A stretch of DNA of 64,000 nucleotides, from positions 1,250,196 through 1,314,195 of the forward strand of contig NZ_FMAT01000001.1 of NCBI RefSeq assembly GCF_900094805.1, written 5' to 3'. Positions 35,898 through 45,095 of this stretch are shown here, one piece after another (position 1 is the stretch's first letter; each line of letters begins with the position of its first letter). A model generated the notes under the pieces. It was given only the letters and a program-made list of their open reading frames with translations. It did not search any database and was not told where the DNA came from. Position numbers and translations under genes: made by a program. The stretch is from Arthrobacter sp. NIO-1057 (GTDB lineage Bacteria > Actinomycetota > Actinomycetes > Actinomycetales > Micrococcaceae).

Positions 35898-36980
35898 TTA
35901 TGCCTCCCATTGAAGCTGGTCGACGGCATCGAGGATGCGTTCTGCGCTAGGCAGGTGGAATTTCTCCAGTGTGGGAGCTGGGTACGGAATATCAAATCCG
36001 GTCACACGCAAGACCGGAGCAGCCAGTGAATGGAAGCAACGTTCCTGCACTCGTGCAACGATTTCGCTGGCCACGGAAGCAAACCCTTGTGCCTCGGCCA
36101 CCACAATGGCACGGCCAGTCTTACGCACCGAGGCGCTCACAGTCTCATCGTCAAAGGGGACGATGCTACGGATGTCGATAACTTCCAAGCTGATGCCTTC
36201 TTCGGCGGCCATCTTGGCTGCGTCCAAGGCAGTAGAGACGCTTGGCCCATAGGTAATCAACGTGGCATCACTACCGGAGCGAGCAATACGTGCACGCCCT
36301 TCGGTTCGTGCGCTCTTTTGCGCTTCGTAGGAGCGCGCTAGATCTTCAAGGTCTACCTGCTCCTTGGACCAATACAGCTTTTTCGGTTCAAAGAAGACCA
36401 CTGGATCATCCGAATCAATGGCTTCACGCAACATCAGGTAAGCGTCCTCAACGCAGGATGGCGTGAACACTTTTAGTCCTGGCGTATGGGCGTAGTAAGC
36501 TTCCGAAGAATCGCAGTGGTGCTCCACGCCGCCGACTCCACCGGCGTACGGAATGCGGATCACCATTGGCAAGGACAATTTGCCCTGAGTACGGTTGCGC
36601 ATCTTGGCCACATGCGATGCAACCTGTTCAAAGGCCGGGTATGCGAAAGCGTCAAACTGCATCTCGATGACTGGGCGCATACCGTTAATGGCCATGCCTA
36701 CGGCCATGCCAACAATTCCCGACTCGGCCAATGGAGTATCAAAGCAACGCTCCGACCCAAAGCGCGCTGTAAGACCGTCGGTAATACGGAAGACACCGCC
36801 GAGAGTTCCTACGTCTTCACCAAAAATGACAACTGAGTCATCGGCAACCAATGCGTCGGCGAGCGCCGTGTTCAAGGCCTTGCCGAAGGTCACCGGCTGG
36901 TTTTCGTTGGCAGCTTTTGCAGCCGCTCGGGCGGTAGCGGCGCTCACGTTCGGATTCACGCTCGATGTCGTGGCAGTCAA
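35898..36980 (-). CDS. 2-oxoacid dehydrogenase E1 component, beta subunit
   Basis: A 360-residue transketolase-type subunit: GEDVGTLGGVFRITDGL, FDTPLAESGIVGMAVGMA, RIPYAGGVGGVEHHCDSSEAYYAHTPGLKV and IDIRSIVPFDDETV. It completes the thiamin-diphosphate site with the alpha subunit. The frame reaches a GTG at 36995, but that lies inside the GAGGAGG motif. A TTG at 36980 sits six bases after that motif and just past the alpha-subunit stop, so I start there. There is tight coupling on both sides. Confidence 0.92.
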   Translation of the reverse strand: MTATTSSVNPNVSAATARAAAKAANENQPVTFGKALNTALADALVADDSVVIFGEDVGTLGGVFRITDGLTARFGSERCFDTPLAESGIVGMAVGMAINGMRPVIEMQFDAFAYPAFEQVASHVAKMRNRTQGKLSLPMVIRIPYAGGVGGVEHHCDSSEAYYAHTPGLKVFTPSCVEDAYLMLREAIDSDDPVVFFEPKKLYWSKEQVDLEDLARSYEAQKSARTEGRARIARSGSDATLITYGPSVSTALDAAKMAAEEGISLEVIDIRSIVPFDDETVSASVRKTGRAIVVAEAQGFASVASEIVARVQERCFHSLAAPVLRVTGFDIPYPAPTLEKFHLPSAERILDAVDQLQWEA

Positions 36981-36981
36981 T

Positions 36982-38145
36982 TTAGGCCTCCTCACGGTCT
37001 AGTTCGTCAGCAAGTAGTGCTTGCTGTTCTACGAGCTGAGTGCTCTTGGTGGAATAGACATGTTCAAACAGTTCACGAGGATCCGTATTGGCATCCTGAT
37101 TCATGCCATCGCGCAGCGTCTTGGCAACTTCTTCGGCATCCTGCGCGATTCTGTCAGCGGCTTCATCGGTGAGCAGACCGGCATCTTCGAGGTAGGCTTT
37201 CATTCGTGTTACCGGGTCTTTGGCAATCCACGCCTGAACTTCGGAGTCTTCGCGGTATCGCTTGTCATCATCCGCGTTGGTATGCGCTTGCATACGGTAG
37301 GTGTGGGCTTCAATCAAGAGTGGTCCGTTACCTTCGCGGGCCATACGAACGGCACGTGTCATGATGGCCATCAGAGCCATCAAGTCGTTGCCATCCACGC
37401 GCTCGCCGGCCATGCCGTAGCCCACAGCCTTGTGTGCGAGTGATGGGGCTGCGCTCTGCTGAGAGAGTGGAACAGAGATGGCGTACTTGTTGTTCTGCAC
37501 AAAGAAGATCACCGGCAGATTGAACACGGCAGCAAAATTCAGTGCTTCGTGGAAGTCGCCTTCACTGGTTGCACCGTCACCGCACATCGCGACAACTACG
37601 GTATTTTCACCGCGTAGTTTGGCTGCGTGTGCAACTCCCACCGCGTGCAAGAGCTGAGTGGTCAGTGGGGTGGACATCGGCGCACATTTGTAGGCTTTAG
37701 GGTCATAACCGCAATGCCATTCGCCACGGAAGCTAGTCATCACTTCCATCGGCGCAACGCCCTTGGTCAGCACTGCTACCGTGTCGCGATACGTAGGGAA
37801 GAGCCAGTCGTTTTCTTCAAGGCAAAGTGCTGCTGCGATCTGGCATGCTTCTTGCCCGTGGCTAGATGGGTATACGGCCATGCGGCCCTGGCGGACTAGT
37901 GCCGAGTTCTGGTCGTTGACCCGGCGGCCGGTAACGAGTGCGGCGTAGGCTTCCATGAGTCGGGCTGGAGAAGGCAGTGGATACTCGTGACCTGGTTCGG
38001 TGCCCTGTTCATTCTCCGGGCGTAGCGTTCCATCCGGGTTCAACAGGTTGATCATGTGCCTCGCTGGCAGCATGTAGTCTTCTGGGCTAATGCCGAACTT
38101 TTTGCTGACTTCAGAAATTCGATCCGAGGTTGCGTCCGCGCTCAT
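36982..38145 (-). CDS. 2-oxoacid dehydrogenase E1 component, alpha subunit
   Basis: A 387-residue ThDP-dependent subunit. The cofactor motif is CGDGATSEGDFHEALNFAAVFNLPVIFFVQNN; SSHGQEACQIA, LFPTYRDTVAVL and the phosphorylation-loop-like YRMQAHTNADDDKRYR are also typical of BkdA1/PdhA. It decarboxylates a 2-oxoacid, probably branched-chain given the divergent Lrp/AsnC regulator (inferred). The ATG at 38145 has AAGGTGGGGGAG directly upstream. It is the first gene of the three-gene operon. Confidence 0.92.
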   Translation of the reverse strand: MSADATSDRISEVSKKFGISPEDYMLPARHMINLLNPDGTLRPENEQGTEPGHEYPLPSPARLMEAYAALVTGRRVNDQNSALVRQGRMAVYPSSHGQEACQIAAALCLEENDWLFPTYRDTVAVLTKGVAPMEVMTSFRGEWHCGYDPKAYKCAPMSTPLTTQLLHAVGVAHAAKLRGENTVVVAMCGDGATSEGDFHEALNFAAVFNLPVIFFVQNNKYAISVPLSQQSAAPSLAHKAVGYGMAGERVDGNDLMALMAIMTRAVRMAREGNGPLLIEAHTYRMQAHTNADDDKRYREDSEVQAWIAKDPVTRMKAYLEDAGLLTDEAADRIAQDAEEVAKTLRDGMNQDANTDPRELFEHVYSTKSTQLVEQQALLADELDREEA

Positions 38146-38219
38146 CTCCCCCACCTTCCATCTTTTGGGCTCAGTCCACGGGTACACACCCTTGTGACTC
38201 AGTTCACCTGAACATCATT

Positions 38220-38246
38220 TGCAATCAATTATGCGTAGAGATTGCA
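38220..38246. promoter_or_regulatory. Candidate Lrp/AsnC operator
   Basis: TGCAATC (38220-38226) and GATTGCA (38240-38246) form a perfect dyad with a 13-base AT-rich centre, between the divergent E1 alpha and Lrp-type genes. Position and architecture suit an Lrp-family protein that controls both. Confidence 0.5.
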
Positions 38247-38369
38247 TTCTGTATCCAGTCGGGTCGGAAATCATGGAAAGTTGAGAATCAGATACGTATA
38301 CTTGTGGACGAAACGTTGTATTAAATTGTGTTTACCGCTGAGACGTCAGACACATTGAAAAGGGGAGCT

Positions 38370-38822
38370 ATGGCCGCGGAAGCGGATCTTAAACTTGACG
38401 ATGTTGACCGGGCCATATTGGCAGAATTAACCCGTGACGGGCGCCAGTCGGTAACAACGGTGGCGCAAAAAGTTCACGTGTCACGTGCCCATGCCTATTC
38501 ACGGATCGCCAAGTTACAAGATGCCGGGGTGATCACGCGTTATACGGCTGTGGTTGACCCAGTCAAAGCTGGGCTCAAGGCCAGCGCCTACGTCACGTTG
38601 AAGCTTCGCCAACACTCGTGGAGAGAGCTACGCAATCACCTTGCCTCGATCCCGGAGGTCCAGCACATTGGTCTGGTCGGTGGAAACTTTGACGTGATTC
38701 TTTTGGTGCGTGCTAAAGATAATCTCGATTTACGGCGCGTAGTTTTCGAAGAGCTACAGGCACTTCCCACTGTGCTCGACACACAGACTCATTTGATCTT
38801 CGAGGACACCGATACTCGCTAG
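38370..38822 (+). CDS. Lrp/AsnC family transcriptional regulator (BkdR-like)
   Basis: A 150-residue regulator. The N-terminal winged helix-turn-helix reads LDDVDRAILAELTRDGRQSVTTVAQKVHVSRAHAYSRIAKLQDAGVI, and the C-terminal RAM effector domain reads HIGLVGGNFDVILLVRAKD. Divergent from a 2-oxoacid dehydrogenase operon, it matches the arrangement of bkdR, which responds to branched-chain amino acids. The ATG at 38370 follows AAAAGGGGAG at close spacing; a GTG at 38328 would add 14 residues and is the alternative. Confidence 0.88.
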   Translation: MAAEADLKLDDVDRAILAELTRDGRQSVTTVAQKVHVSRAHAYSRIAKLQDAGVITRYTAVVDPVKAGLKASAYVTLKLRQHSWRELRNHLASIPEVQHIGLVGGNFDVILLVRAKDNLDLRRVVFEELQALPTVLDTQTHLIFEDTDTR

Positions 38823-38836
38823 ACCGAGGAACACAA

Positions 38837-38893
38837 GAAGCTGCTCCCCCGACCATAGGTTCGCAGAGAACCATCGGCCTTGGGAGCAGCTTC
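38837..38893. terminator. Convergent terminator-like hairpin after the Lrp gene
   Basis: A 12-bp stem GAAGCTGCTCCC (38837-38848) with its complement at 38882-38893 and an AGGTTC/GAACCA stem nested in the loop. It separates the Lrp gene from the convergent paa operon. Confidence 0.7.
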
Positions 38894-38924
38894 ATGTTGT
38901 ATTTGAGAACTGAATTCTCTGGGT

Positions 38925-39710
38925 TTACTTCTTGCCAGTGAATACTGGCTGTCGTTTCTCCTGGAAAGACTTAAATCCTTCGGCATAGTCTGCCGTGTCG
39001 CATAGGGCAGCTTGAGCACGATTTTCGTTAGCCATAGAAGCCCAGAGCCCAACACGTTGGTTACGGATTTCTTGCACTAGCTGCTTTGACGCAACAAAGG
39101 CTTGGGTTGCTCCCTGAGCGACTTTTCCGATCAATGCTTCAGAACGACTCACAAGTTCCTCCGCAGGGAACGCCCGTGAAAACAGGCCCGAGCGCACGGC
39201 TTCAGCACCAGAAATCAATTCGGCGGTGTAGATCATGTCCAAGGTGCGGTGGGCCCCCAGGCGCTCGGTCAGCAACCAATGTCCGCCGGAGTCGAGGGTT
39301 GCCCCAAGATTGGCAAAGGGTGAACCAATTTTTGCATTCTCGGCGACATAGACCACGTCGGTGGCGATCGCTAGACCCAGTCCGACGCCCAGACAAGCTC
39401 CCTGTACCAAGGCAAAGGTTGGTGCCGGAAAGGTCGACATCTTCTCAAGTAAGGGTTGTACCTTACCTTCCAAATAGCCGATGACGTCATCATCTGCCGG
39501 ATTCACGCCAGAGATATCTCGTCCTGCACAAAATCCCCGGCCTTCGCCGGTAAGTATCAACGCGCGAACGCTTCCATCGGCAACTCCAGCAGCCGCAGTG
39601 TCATAGGCTTCAGATAGCTCGGCTAGTGCTGCCTCGTCCAAGGAATTCATCTTGTGTGGTGCGTTAAGCACCACGCGCGCAATTGAGTCAGCAATCGTCA
39701 ATTCGATCAT
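38925..39710 (-). CDS. paaG: Enoyl-CoA hydratase/isomerase, PaaG-like
   Basis: A 261-residue crotonase. The oxyanion-hole segments are GRGFCAGRDISG and GACLGVGLGLAIATDVVYVAE; LGATLDSGGHWLLTERLG resembles PaaG. In the phenylacetate pathway PaaG isomerises the ring epoxide to the oxepin. It is the last gene of the paaABCDE operon, 18 bases after paaE, which supports the PaaG assignment over the second crotonase at 60587. Confidence 0.85.
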   Translation of the reverse strand: MIELTIADSIARVVLNAPHKMNSLDEAALAELSEAYDTAAAGVADGSVRALILTGEGRGFCAGRDISGVNPADDDVIGYLEGKVQPLLEKMSTFPAPTFALVQGACLGVGLGLAIATDVVYVAENAKIGSPFANLGATLDSGGHWLLTERLGAHRTLDMIYTAELISGAEAVRSGLFSRAFPAEELVSRSEALIGKVAQGATQAFVASKQLVQEIRNQRVGLWASMANENRAQAALCDTADYAEGFKSFQEKRQPVFTGKK

Positions 39711-39728
39711 GAGTGTTCGTGGACCTTC

Positions 39729-40889
39729 CTAGGCGTCAAAATCGACGGTGAGCTTTTCACTGGTTGGATGAGACTGACAGGTCAGCACGTAGCCGGCTTC
39801 GACTTCTTCTGGTTCCAACGCATAGTTTTCGGCCATCGTCACAGAACCACATGTCACCTTGGCACGGCAGGTACCACACACTCCACCGGCACAGGCAAAA
39901 GGAACATCCGGACGCACTCGCAAAGCGGCGTTCAGCACCGTTTCGTTAGCGCTAACTGGGGATTTCACTTCACCCTTGAGCCCATCGAGGTTAAAACTAA
40001 TCTCATAGCTTTCCTCGTTTTCATCCACCGTCACTGGGCGCCCAATATGCCCCTGTGGCTTGTTTGGCTCACCCGTAGTGAAGAGTTCGAAGCGGACCTT
40101 CTCGGCCGGTACTTCCAAGGCCGCGAGTTGGTCGCGCACCAGCTGAACGAGTTCGAAAGGTCCACAGAGGAACCACTCATCAACGGTGGGAGCCTGCACA
40201 ACATTGGTCAGTAGTGTGCTCAGCTTTTCCGCGTCAATGCGTCCCGAAAGCAAAGGAGAGATGCGCTGTTCTCGGCTGAGCACGTGGTGCAATGCCAGTC
40301 GGGACGGATAACGGTCTTTGAGATCCGCCAGCTCTTCCAGGAACATGACGTCCATAGCCGCTTTATTCGCATAGATCAGATCAAAGCGAGAATGGTCATT
40401 AGCTTCAAGAATCGTGCGGGCAATGGCCAACACAGGGGTAATACCCGATCCTGCGGCAACCGCTACAAATCGGTCCTGGCTGGTCGTATTGATCTTCGTT
40501 GGATCGTTGATCTCGGTGAGCGTGTGCTTGGAAATAAATGCACCAGCAGGGCTCATCACATCAATCTGATCACCAGCGGTGAGTTCTTCGTTTGCCCAGG
40601 TGGAGAAGAGACCACCAAGGTCGCGCTTGATGGCAACCTTGATTTCATCGCCGGTCGGTGCGGCACAGATCGAGTAAGAGCGACGCAGCTCTACGAGTTC
40701 ACCTTCCGCGTTGGGCAGTTCTTTGCGTAACGCCACGTATTGGCCGGCTACATAGTCATATTCATCGCTGAGTGCGTCGGGAATATCAAAGGTTACTTCG
40801 ATGGAATCTTTGGTCAGTCGGCGCACGTTCGAAACGGTGAGGCGATGAAATGAGGCCCTACGGCGTGTGGAAGTTTGTTGTTCGGTCAT
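39729..40889 (-). CDS. paaE: Phenylacetyl-CoA epoxidase reductase subunit PaaE
   Basis: A 386-residue flavin/iron-sulfur reductase that passes electrons from NAD(P)H to the PaaA di-iron centre. The FAD domain has RRSYSICAAP, the NAD-binding part has AAGSGITPVLAIARTIL, and the C-terminal plant-type 2Fe-2S ferredoxin domain has CAGGVCGTCRAKVTCG and a later Cys in VLTCQSHP. The start is the ATG at 40889, overlapping the paaD stop by four bases (ATGA), with AAGGTG upstream. Confidence 0.95.
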   Translation of the reverse strand: MTEQQTSTRRRASFHRLTVSNVRRLTKDSIEVTFDIPDALSDEYDYVAGQYVALRKELPNAEGELVELRRSYSICAAPTGDEIKVAIKRDLGGLFSTWANEELTAGDQIDVMSPAGAFISKHTLTEINDPTKINTTSQDRFVAVAAGSGITPVLAIARTILEANDHSRFDLIYANKAAMDVMFLEELADLKDRYPSRLALHHVLSREQRISPLLSGRIDAEKLSTLLTNVVQAPTVDEWFLCGPFELVQLVRDQLAALEVPAEKVRFELFTTGEPNKPQGHIGRPVTVDENEESYEISFNLDGLKGEVKSPVSANETVLNAALRVRPDVPFACAGGVCGTCRAKVTCGSVTMAENYALEPEEVEAGYVLTCQSHPTSEKLTVDFDA

Positions 40890-41383
40890 GAGAGCACCTT
40901 GAAGTAGTCGAAGGGTTCCAAGCAATCTTTGCAGGTATAGAGCGCTTTACAAGAAGTCGATGCGAAGCGGGCTAGTTCACGGGTATTGAGCGAGTGGCAC
41001 CGCGGACACTTCACGCTCATACCTAGGGTGATGCGCCCGGCATGGCCCCGCCCGGTCGGCGGAGCAATACCGTATTCTTCGAGCTTCTTTTTGCCTTCCT
41101 CGCTCATCCAGTCAGTCGACCAGGCCGGCGTCAGCACGAGCTTGATGTCCACCTTGTTGTATCCGGCTTGCTCAAATACCCGGTGCAGATCTTCGGTGAT
41201 CACGTCCATGGCAGGGCATCCGGAATACGTGGGCGTGATGACAACCTGCACCTGTCCATCGTCGCCAAGATTGACCTCTCGCAGAATCCCGAGATCCGCA
41301 ATGGACAGCACGGGAATTTCTGGGTCGTTAACCTTCGCAGCGATGGCGAACAGCTTTGTGGTGTCAGCGATCAGTTTGCTCAA
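40886..41383 (-). CDS. paaD: Phenylacetyl-CoA epoxidase subunit PaaD
   Basis: A 165-residue MIP18/DUF59-type protein needed for maturation of the epoxidase. The N-terminal half has VNDPEIPVLSIADLGILREV and TPTYSGCPAMDVI; the C-terminus carries four cysteines in CPRCHSL and CKALYTCKDC for metal binding. A TTG at 41383 is chosen because GGGGGAG lies five bases upstream and the family length then fits; an upstream extension to 41446 overlaps paaC without support. Confidence 0.92.
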   Translation of the reverse strand: MSKLIADTTKLFAIAAKVNDPEIPVLSIADLGILREVNLGDDGQVQVVITPTYSGCPAMDVITEDLHRVFEQAGYNKVDIKLVLTPAWSTDWMSEEGKKKLEEYGIAPPTGRGHAGRITLGMSVKCPRCHSLNTRELARFASTSCKALYTCKDCLEPFDYFKVLS

Positions 41384-41414
41384 GACTGCTCCCCCTCTTG
41401 GGCTTAATGTGTGG

Positions 41415-42275
41415 TTACCAGCTAGCGCCGGGATGTTTGCGGGCAAGTACCTGCATCTCAGCTAACAAATAGCCAAGGTGCTCGGAGTGCTCTCCGCGAC
41501 GGCCAAAAGCCATAGCTTGACCGGTTGCTGGAATCTCCAAACCGGCCTCGGCTAATACGGCGGAGATTTCTTCCTGCCAAGCGTCTTTCAAAGACGATGG
41601 GAGAACTGCAATTGATTCCAGATTCTGATGAACCGGTTCGTCGCGGAACATTTCATCAACATAAGGCCAGAGAATTTCTAACGCATGGCGCATCTTCTGG
41701 GCTGATTCTTCGGTGCCTTGACCTAAGCGAATGGTCCACTGGATCGCATGATCACGGTGGTAGTCCACTTCTTTGACTGCCTTGGCCGCGATGGCTGCGA
41801 GGGTTTCATCCTGGGAAGTAGCCAGCTTTTGATAAAGCAGGTGCTGGTAGATGGAAACGATGAGCTGCCGAATAATTGTGACGCCGAAGTGTCCGTTGGG
41901 CTGTTCGACGATCCACAGTGATGTGAATTCTTCTTCCTCACGCCAGTACGCCAAGTCGTCTTCACTCTTATCCCAGGCCAGTCCGGCATAGGTAAGGAAA
42001 GAGCGGGCGTGACCGAGGATGTCTAGGGCAATATTGCCCAGTGCAACGTCTTCTTCTAGTTCCGGTGCTCGTGAAATCCAATGTGCCAACCGCTGGGCCA
42101 GGATCAGTGCGTCATCGCCCAGGGTCAGCGCATACTGCGCAACCTCGTCACTCGGTGCAACGCCGTCAACCGCAATGTCTTCCGGGCGCAATGCGTTGCC
42201 GGGGGTAACGCGGGTGGCTGATGCCAGCGCATCGCCGAAGCTGTCCAGGGCGGCATCTAGTTCTTCGTGCTTCAC
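41415..42275 (-). CDS. paaC: Phenylacetyl-CoA epoxidase subunit PaaC
   Basis: A 286-residue ferritin-like structural partner of PaaA. Recognisable segments are YALTLGDDALILAQRLAHW, ALGNIALDILGHARSFLTYAG and VKEVDYHRDHAIQWTIRLGQGTEES. It scaffolds the PaaAC core; it lacks the full di-iron ligand set by family. The GTG start at 42275 overlaps the paaB stop (GTGA). Confidence 0.95.
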   Translation of the reverse strand: MKHEELDAALDSFGDALASATRVTPGNALRPEDIAVDGVAPSDEVAQYALTLGDDALILAQRLAHWISRAPELEEDVALGNIALDILGHARSFLTYAGLAWDKSEDDLAYWREEEEFTSLWIVEQPNGHFGVTIIRQLIVSIYQHLLYQKLATSQDETLAAIAAKAVKEVDYHRDHAIQWTIRLGQGTEESAQKMRHALEILWPYVDEMFRDEPVHQNLESIAVLPSSLKDAWQEEISAVLAEAGLEIPATGQAMAFGRRGEHSEHLGYLLAEMQVLARKHPGASW

Positions 42276-42562
42276 AGGTGCTTCACCCCTTCACTGGCTT
42301 TGTAGTATGTGGCATGGCGATAATCTTTGCCCTGAGGGGACTCAAAGAACGAGTCCTTTTCATCGGGGTCAGAGCTGATGATGTCAGAGGACTTCACTAC
42401 CCAGAGGGAGACTCCCTCGTTGCGCCTGGTGTACAGGTCACGGGCGTTGCGCACTGCCATCTGTTCATCTGGTGCATGTAAGGATCCAGCATGAACATGC
42501 GAGAGACCTCGGGAGGAACGGACAAAAACTTCCCATAGGGGCCAATTGTTTGACTGGCTCAT
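42272..42562 (-). CDS. paaB: Phenylacetyl-CoA epoxidase subunit PaaB
   Basis: A 96-residue small subunit: WPLWEVFVRSSRGLSHVHAGSLHAPDEQMAVRNARDLYTRRNEGVSLWVV is the family core. It bridges PaaAC heterodimers. The ATG at 42562 lies two bases after the paaA stop; the open frame further upstream runs inside paaA and is rejected. Confidence 0.95.
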   Translation of the reverse strand: MSQSNNWPLWEVFVRSSRGLSHVHAGSLHAPDEQMAVRNARDLYTRRNEGVSLWVVKSSDIISSDPDEKDSFFESPQGKDYRHATYYKASEGVKHL

Positions 42563-42564
42563 AA

Positions 42565-43551
42565 TTAGGCGACCTCGCTCTGTGCTTGTTTTGCGGCGTA
42601 CGCCGATGCTGCTTCCCTGACCCATGCGCCTTCGCGGTGTGCCTCACGGCGACGTTCTAGACGCTGGGAGTTCACCGGGCCATTACCCTTGATCACTGCC
42701 ATGAACTCATCCCAGTTCAAATCCTTGTGGATCCACTGCTTCTTCTCTTCGTCATAGTGCAGTTCTGGATCTGGCAGGGTCATCCCCAGAACCTTGACCT
42801 GTTCTGCAATCATGCCCACGAAGCGCTGGCGCAGTTCATCGTTGGAGAATCGCTTGATGTTCCAAGCCATGGACTGCTGGGAGTTAGGCGACTGGTCATC
42901 TGGTGGCCCAAACATCATCAGCGATGGCTCGTAAAAACGATTGATGGCGTCTTGGGCCATCTTCTTCTGCACCTCAGTTCCCCGGGACAAGGAAAGCAGG
43001 ATTTCAAAGCCTTGGCGCTGGTGGAAAGATTCTTCCTTGCAGATGCGTACCATTGCACGGCCATACGGTCCATAGGATGCACGGCACAGTGGTACCTGGT
43101 TTGCGATGGCTGCGCCGTCGACTAACCATCCAATGGCACCCATATCAGCCCAGGAACGAGCCGGGTAATTAAAGATTGAAGAGTACTTTGCGCGGCCGGT
43201 CAGTAGTTGCTCGTTGAGCTCGTCGCGACTGGTACCTAAGGTTTCTGCTGCGGAGTACAGGTATAGCCCGTGTCCTGCTTCATCCTGCACCTTGGCCATC
43301 AAAATGGATTTGCGCTTCAACGATGGAGCACGGGTAATCCAGTTAGCTTCTGGCTGCATGCCAATAATTTCAGAGTGGGCATGCTGGGAGACCTGACGGG
43401 TCAGAGTCTTACGGTAGGGCTCAGGCATCCAGTCGCGTGGTTCAACGCGGGAGTCCTGATCAATCAAGGCATCAAAGCGAGCTTTAGACTGCTCTTCTTC
43501 GTAGCTCGGGACGGCACTTAGTCCCGGTTCCTGCGGTGTGGTCGGAGCCAT
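42565..43551 (-). CDS. paaA: Phenylacetyl-CoA epoxidase catalytic subunit PaaA
   Basis: A 328-residue ferritin-like di-iron oxygenase that epoxidises the aromatic ring of phenylacetyl-CoA. Iron-ligand regions are [25 protein letters not shown] and [14 protein letters not shown] (E-x2-H type ligands). It is the first gene of the paaABCDEG operon. A TetR-type palindrome lies 26 bases upstream of the ATG, so it is probably repressed by PaaR (51892-52509). Confidence 0.96.
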   Translation of the reverse strand: MAPTTPQEPGLSAVPSYEEEQSKARFDALIDQDSRVEPRDWMPEPYRKTLTRQVSQHAHSEIIGMQPEANWITRAPSLKRKSILMAKVQDEAGHGLYLYSAAETLGTSRDELNEQLLTGRAKYSSIFNYPARSWADMGAIGWLVDGAAIANQVPLCRASYGPYGRAMVRICKEESFHQRQGFEILLSLSRGTEVQKKMAQDAINRFYEPSLMMFGPPDDQSPNSQQSMAWNIKRFSNDELRQRFVGMIAEQVKVLGMTLPDPELHYDEEKKQWIHKDLNWDEFMAVIKGNGPVNSQRLERRREAHREGAWVREAASAYAAKQAQSEVA

Positions 43552-43576
43552 GGGTTCACCTCATCGATTACAAATT

Positions 43577-43602
43577 ACATACTGACCGTTCGTTCAGTAT
43601 GT
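43577..43602. promoter_or_regulatory. PaaR operator upstream of paaA
   Basis: A 26-bp imperfect palindrome with ACATACTGA and TCAGTATGT arms around CCGTTCGT. Its core (TGACCGTTCGTTCA) recurs in variant form before paaI, paaZ and paaJ, pointing to one TetR-type regulator. Confidence 0.78.
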
Positions 43603-43644
43603 CAGAGTGCGCTCCATCACGTCAACATGGCTTGCCCGGGTAAA

Positions 43645-43678
43645 GCAAAACCCCAAGGAAGATTCCTTGGGGTTTTGC
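43645..43678 (-). terminator. Terminator of doxX
   Basis: A perfect 16-bp stem GCAAAACCCCAAGGAA with its complement around a GA centre (43645-43678), 15 bases after the doxX stop. Confidence 0.85.
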
Positions 43679-43693
43679 CTAAAGCACTATCAA

Positions 43694-44143
43694 CTAGGCG
43701 TTAACTGAATCGCGCTGCGCGCCCTTTCGGCGAACAAACAAACGATCCAATGCCCAGTCACCTGGACCCATCAATGCCAGGGCAGCCGCACCTGCACCCA
43801 GTGCGAGGACTAGTTCAAAACCGCCCTCAGCAACAAAAACGCCGCCTTGGGCGTGAACCAAAACAATGGCGCCAAACATATCCAGAGCCAAGAGAGCTCC
43901 GAAGATTCGAGTTGCGATACCAAGAATCAACGCAATACCACCAACGAGTTCCAAGGTTGCTACGACAGGCGCGGCAAGGTTTGCCACCGGGACACCCATC
44001 TCGGTGAAGCTGGCAGCGGTTCCCGCAATGGTGAATTGTGAGAATTTCTGCCATCCGTGAGCTGCGAAAAGGAAACCGATTGCCAGGCGCAAGACGATCT
44101 GCGCCGAGGCAAGCAAACGGTGATTATTTTCCAACGTGGTCAT
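43694..44143 (-). CDS. DoxX family membrane protein
   Basis: A 149-residue, four-helix DoxX-type protein: VLRLAIGFLFAAHGWQKF, MGVPVANLAAPVVATLELVGGIALILG and ALLALDMFGAIVLVH. In mycobacteria DoxX works with SodA and SseA in a membrane oxidoreductase complex; none of these is nearby. It is a single gene between paa and ABC-transporter genes, with no evidence of a phenylacetate role. Confidence 0.88.
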   Translation of the reverse strand: MTTLENNHRLLASAQIVLRLAIGFLFAAHGWQKFSQFTIAGTAASFTEMGVPVANLAAPVVATLELVGGIALILGIATRIFGALLALDMFGAIVLVHAQGGVFVAEGGFELVLALGAGAAALALMGPGDWALDRLFVRRKGAQRDSVNA

Positions 44144-44264
44144 GGTCTAGCTCCTAAATAGAGACTTCCGGCCAGGGGTTCCAGCTCGTTTTCCTACCCC
44201 ACACTATTCACATTAACTTGAACCTTCAAGCACATTGACGTCAAAAGTCAGTAAGCTTCCTCAC

Positions 44265-44318
44265 GCAAAAAGCCGTACTGCCCGTGCCCAGAAAACCCTG
44301 GAACGGACAGTACGGCTT
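44265..44318 (-). terminator. Terminator of the fused amino-acid importer operon
   Basis: AAGCCGTACTG (44270-44280) pairs with CAGTACGGCTT (44308-44318), extended by CCGT/ACGG, then TTTTTG on the minus strand. Confidence 0.85.
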
Positions 44319-44339
44319 AAGAAAAACTGAAGTTAGAGG

Positions 44340-45095
44340 CTAGAGGACCTTGGAAAGGAAGTCACGGGTGCGTTCTTGCTGAGGGTTACCAAAGAGTTGC
44401 TCAGGCTCCCCCTGCTCGCAGACGACACCATCAGCCATAAAGATCACGCGATCCCCTACTTCACGAGCAAAGCCCATTTCGTGAGTCACCAGGACCATGG
44501 TCATGCCGGACTCGGCCAACTCCTTAATAACCTGCAGCACCTCACCGACCATCTCCGGGTCAAGAGCACTGGTGGCCTCATCAAAGAGCATGATGCCAGG
44601 AGCCATAGCCAAGGCACGGGCAATCGCCACGCGTTGTTTCTGGCCACCGGACAATGAGACCGGCCGAGCATCTGCTTTATCGCGCAGGCCAACGCGCTCC
44701 AGCAGCTCTAGGGCACGTTCACGGGCCTGAGCCTTGTTCATCTTCTTTAGTTCCACCGGGGCGAGCATGATGTTCTCGGCGACGGACATGTGTGGGAAGA
44801 GGTTAAAGTGCTGGAACACCATGCCCACGTGACGACGGACTTCATTGATATCCACCTTGGGGTCGGTGACATCAAAACCGTCAACGACCACCTTGCCGGA
44901 GGTGATATCTTCCAACTTGTTCAGGCACCGCAACAGGGTGGATTTACCGGATCCCGAAGGCCCGATCACACATACCACTTCGCCTTCACGGATATCGATA
45001 TCAATACCCTTGAGGACGTTATTGGAGCCGAATGACTTGTGCAGGTCTTTGACCTGAATTTTCACCTCGGAGCTTTTGACAGTTTCAGTGCTCAT
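44340..45095 (-). CDS. Amino-acid ABC transporter ATP-binding protein
   Basis: A 251-residue GlnQ-type ATPase: Walker [21 protein letters not shown], signature [15 protein letters not shown], Walker [15 protein letters not shown] and VTHEMGFA. Its start overlaps the stop of the upstream fused binding protein-permease by four bases (ATGA), so the two proteins form one importer. Confidence 0.95.
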   Translation of the reverse strand: MSTETVKSSEVKIQVKDLHKSFGSNNVLKGIDIDIREGEVVCVIGPSGSGKSTLLRCLNKLEDITSGKVVVDGFDVTDPKVDINEVRRHVGMVFQHFNLFPHMSVAENIMLAPVELKKMNKAQARERALELLERVGLRDKADARPVSLSGGQKQRVAIARALAMAPGIMLFDEATSALDPEMVGEVLQVIKELAESGMTMVLVTHEMGFAREVGDRVIFMADGVVCEQGEPEQLFGNPQQERTRDFLSKVL

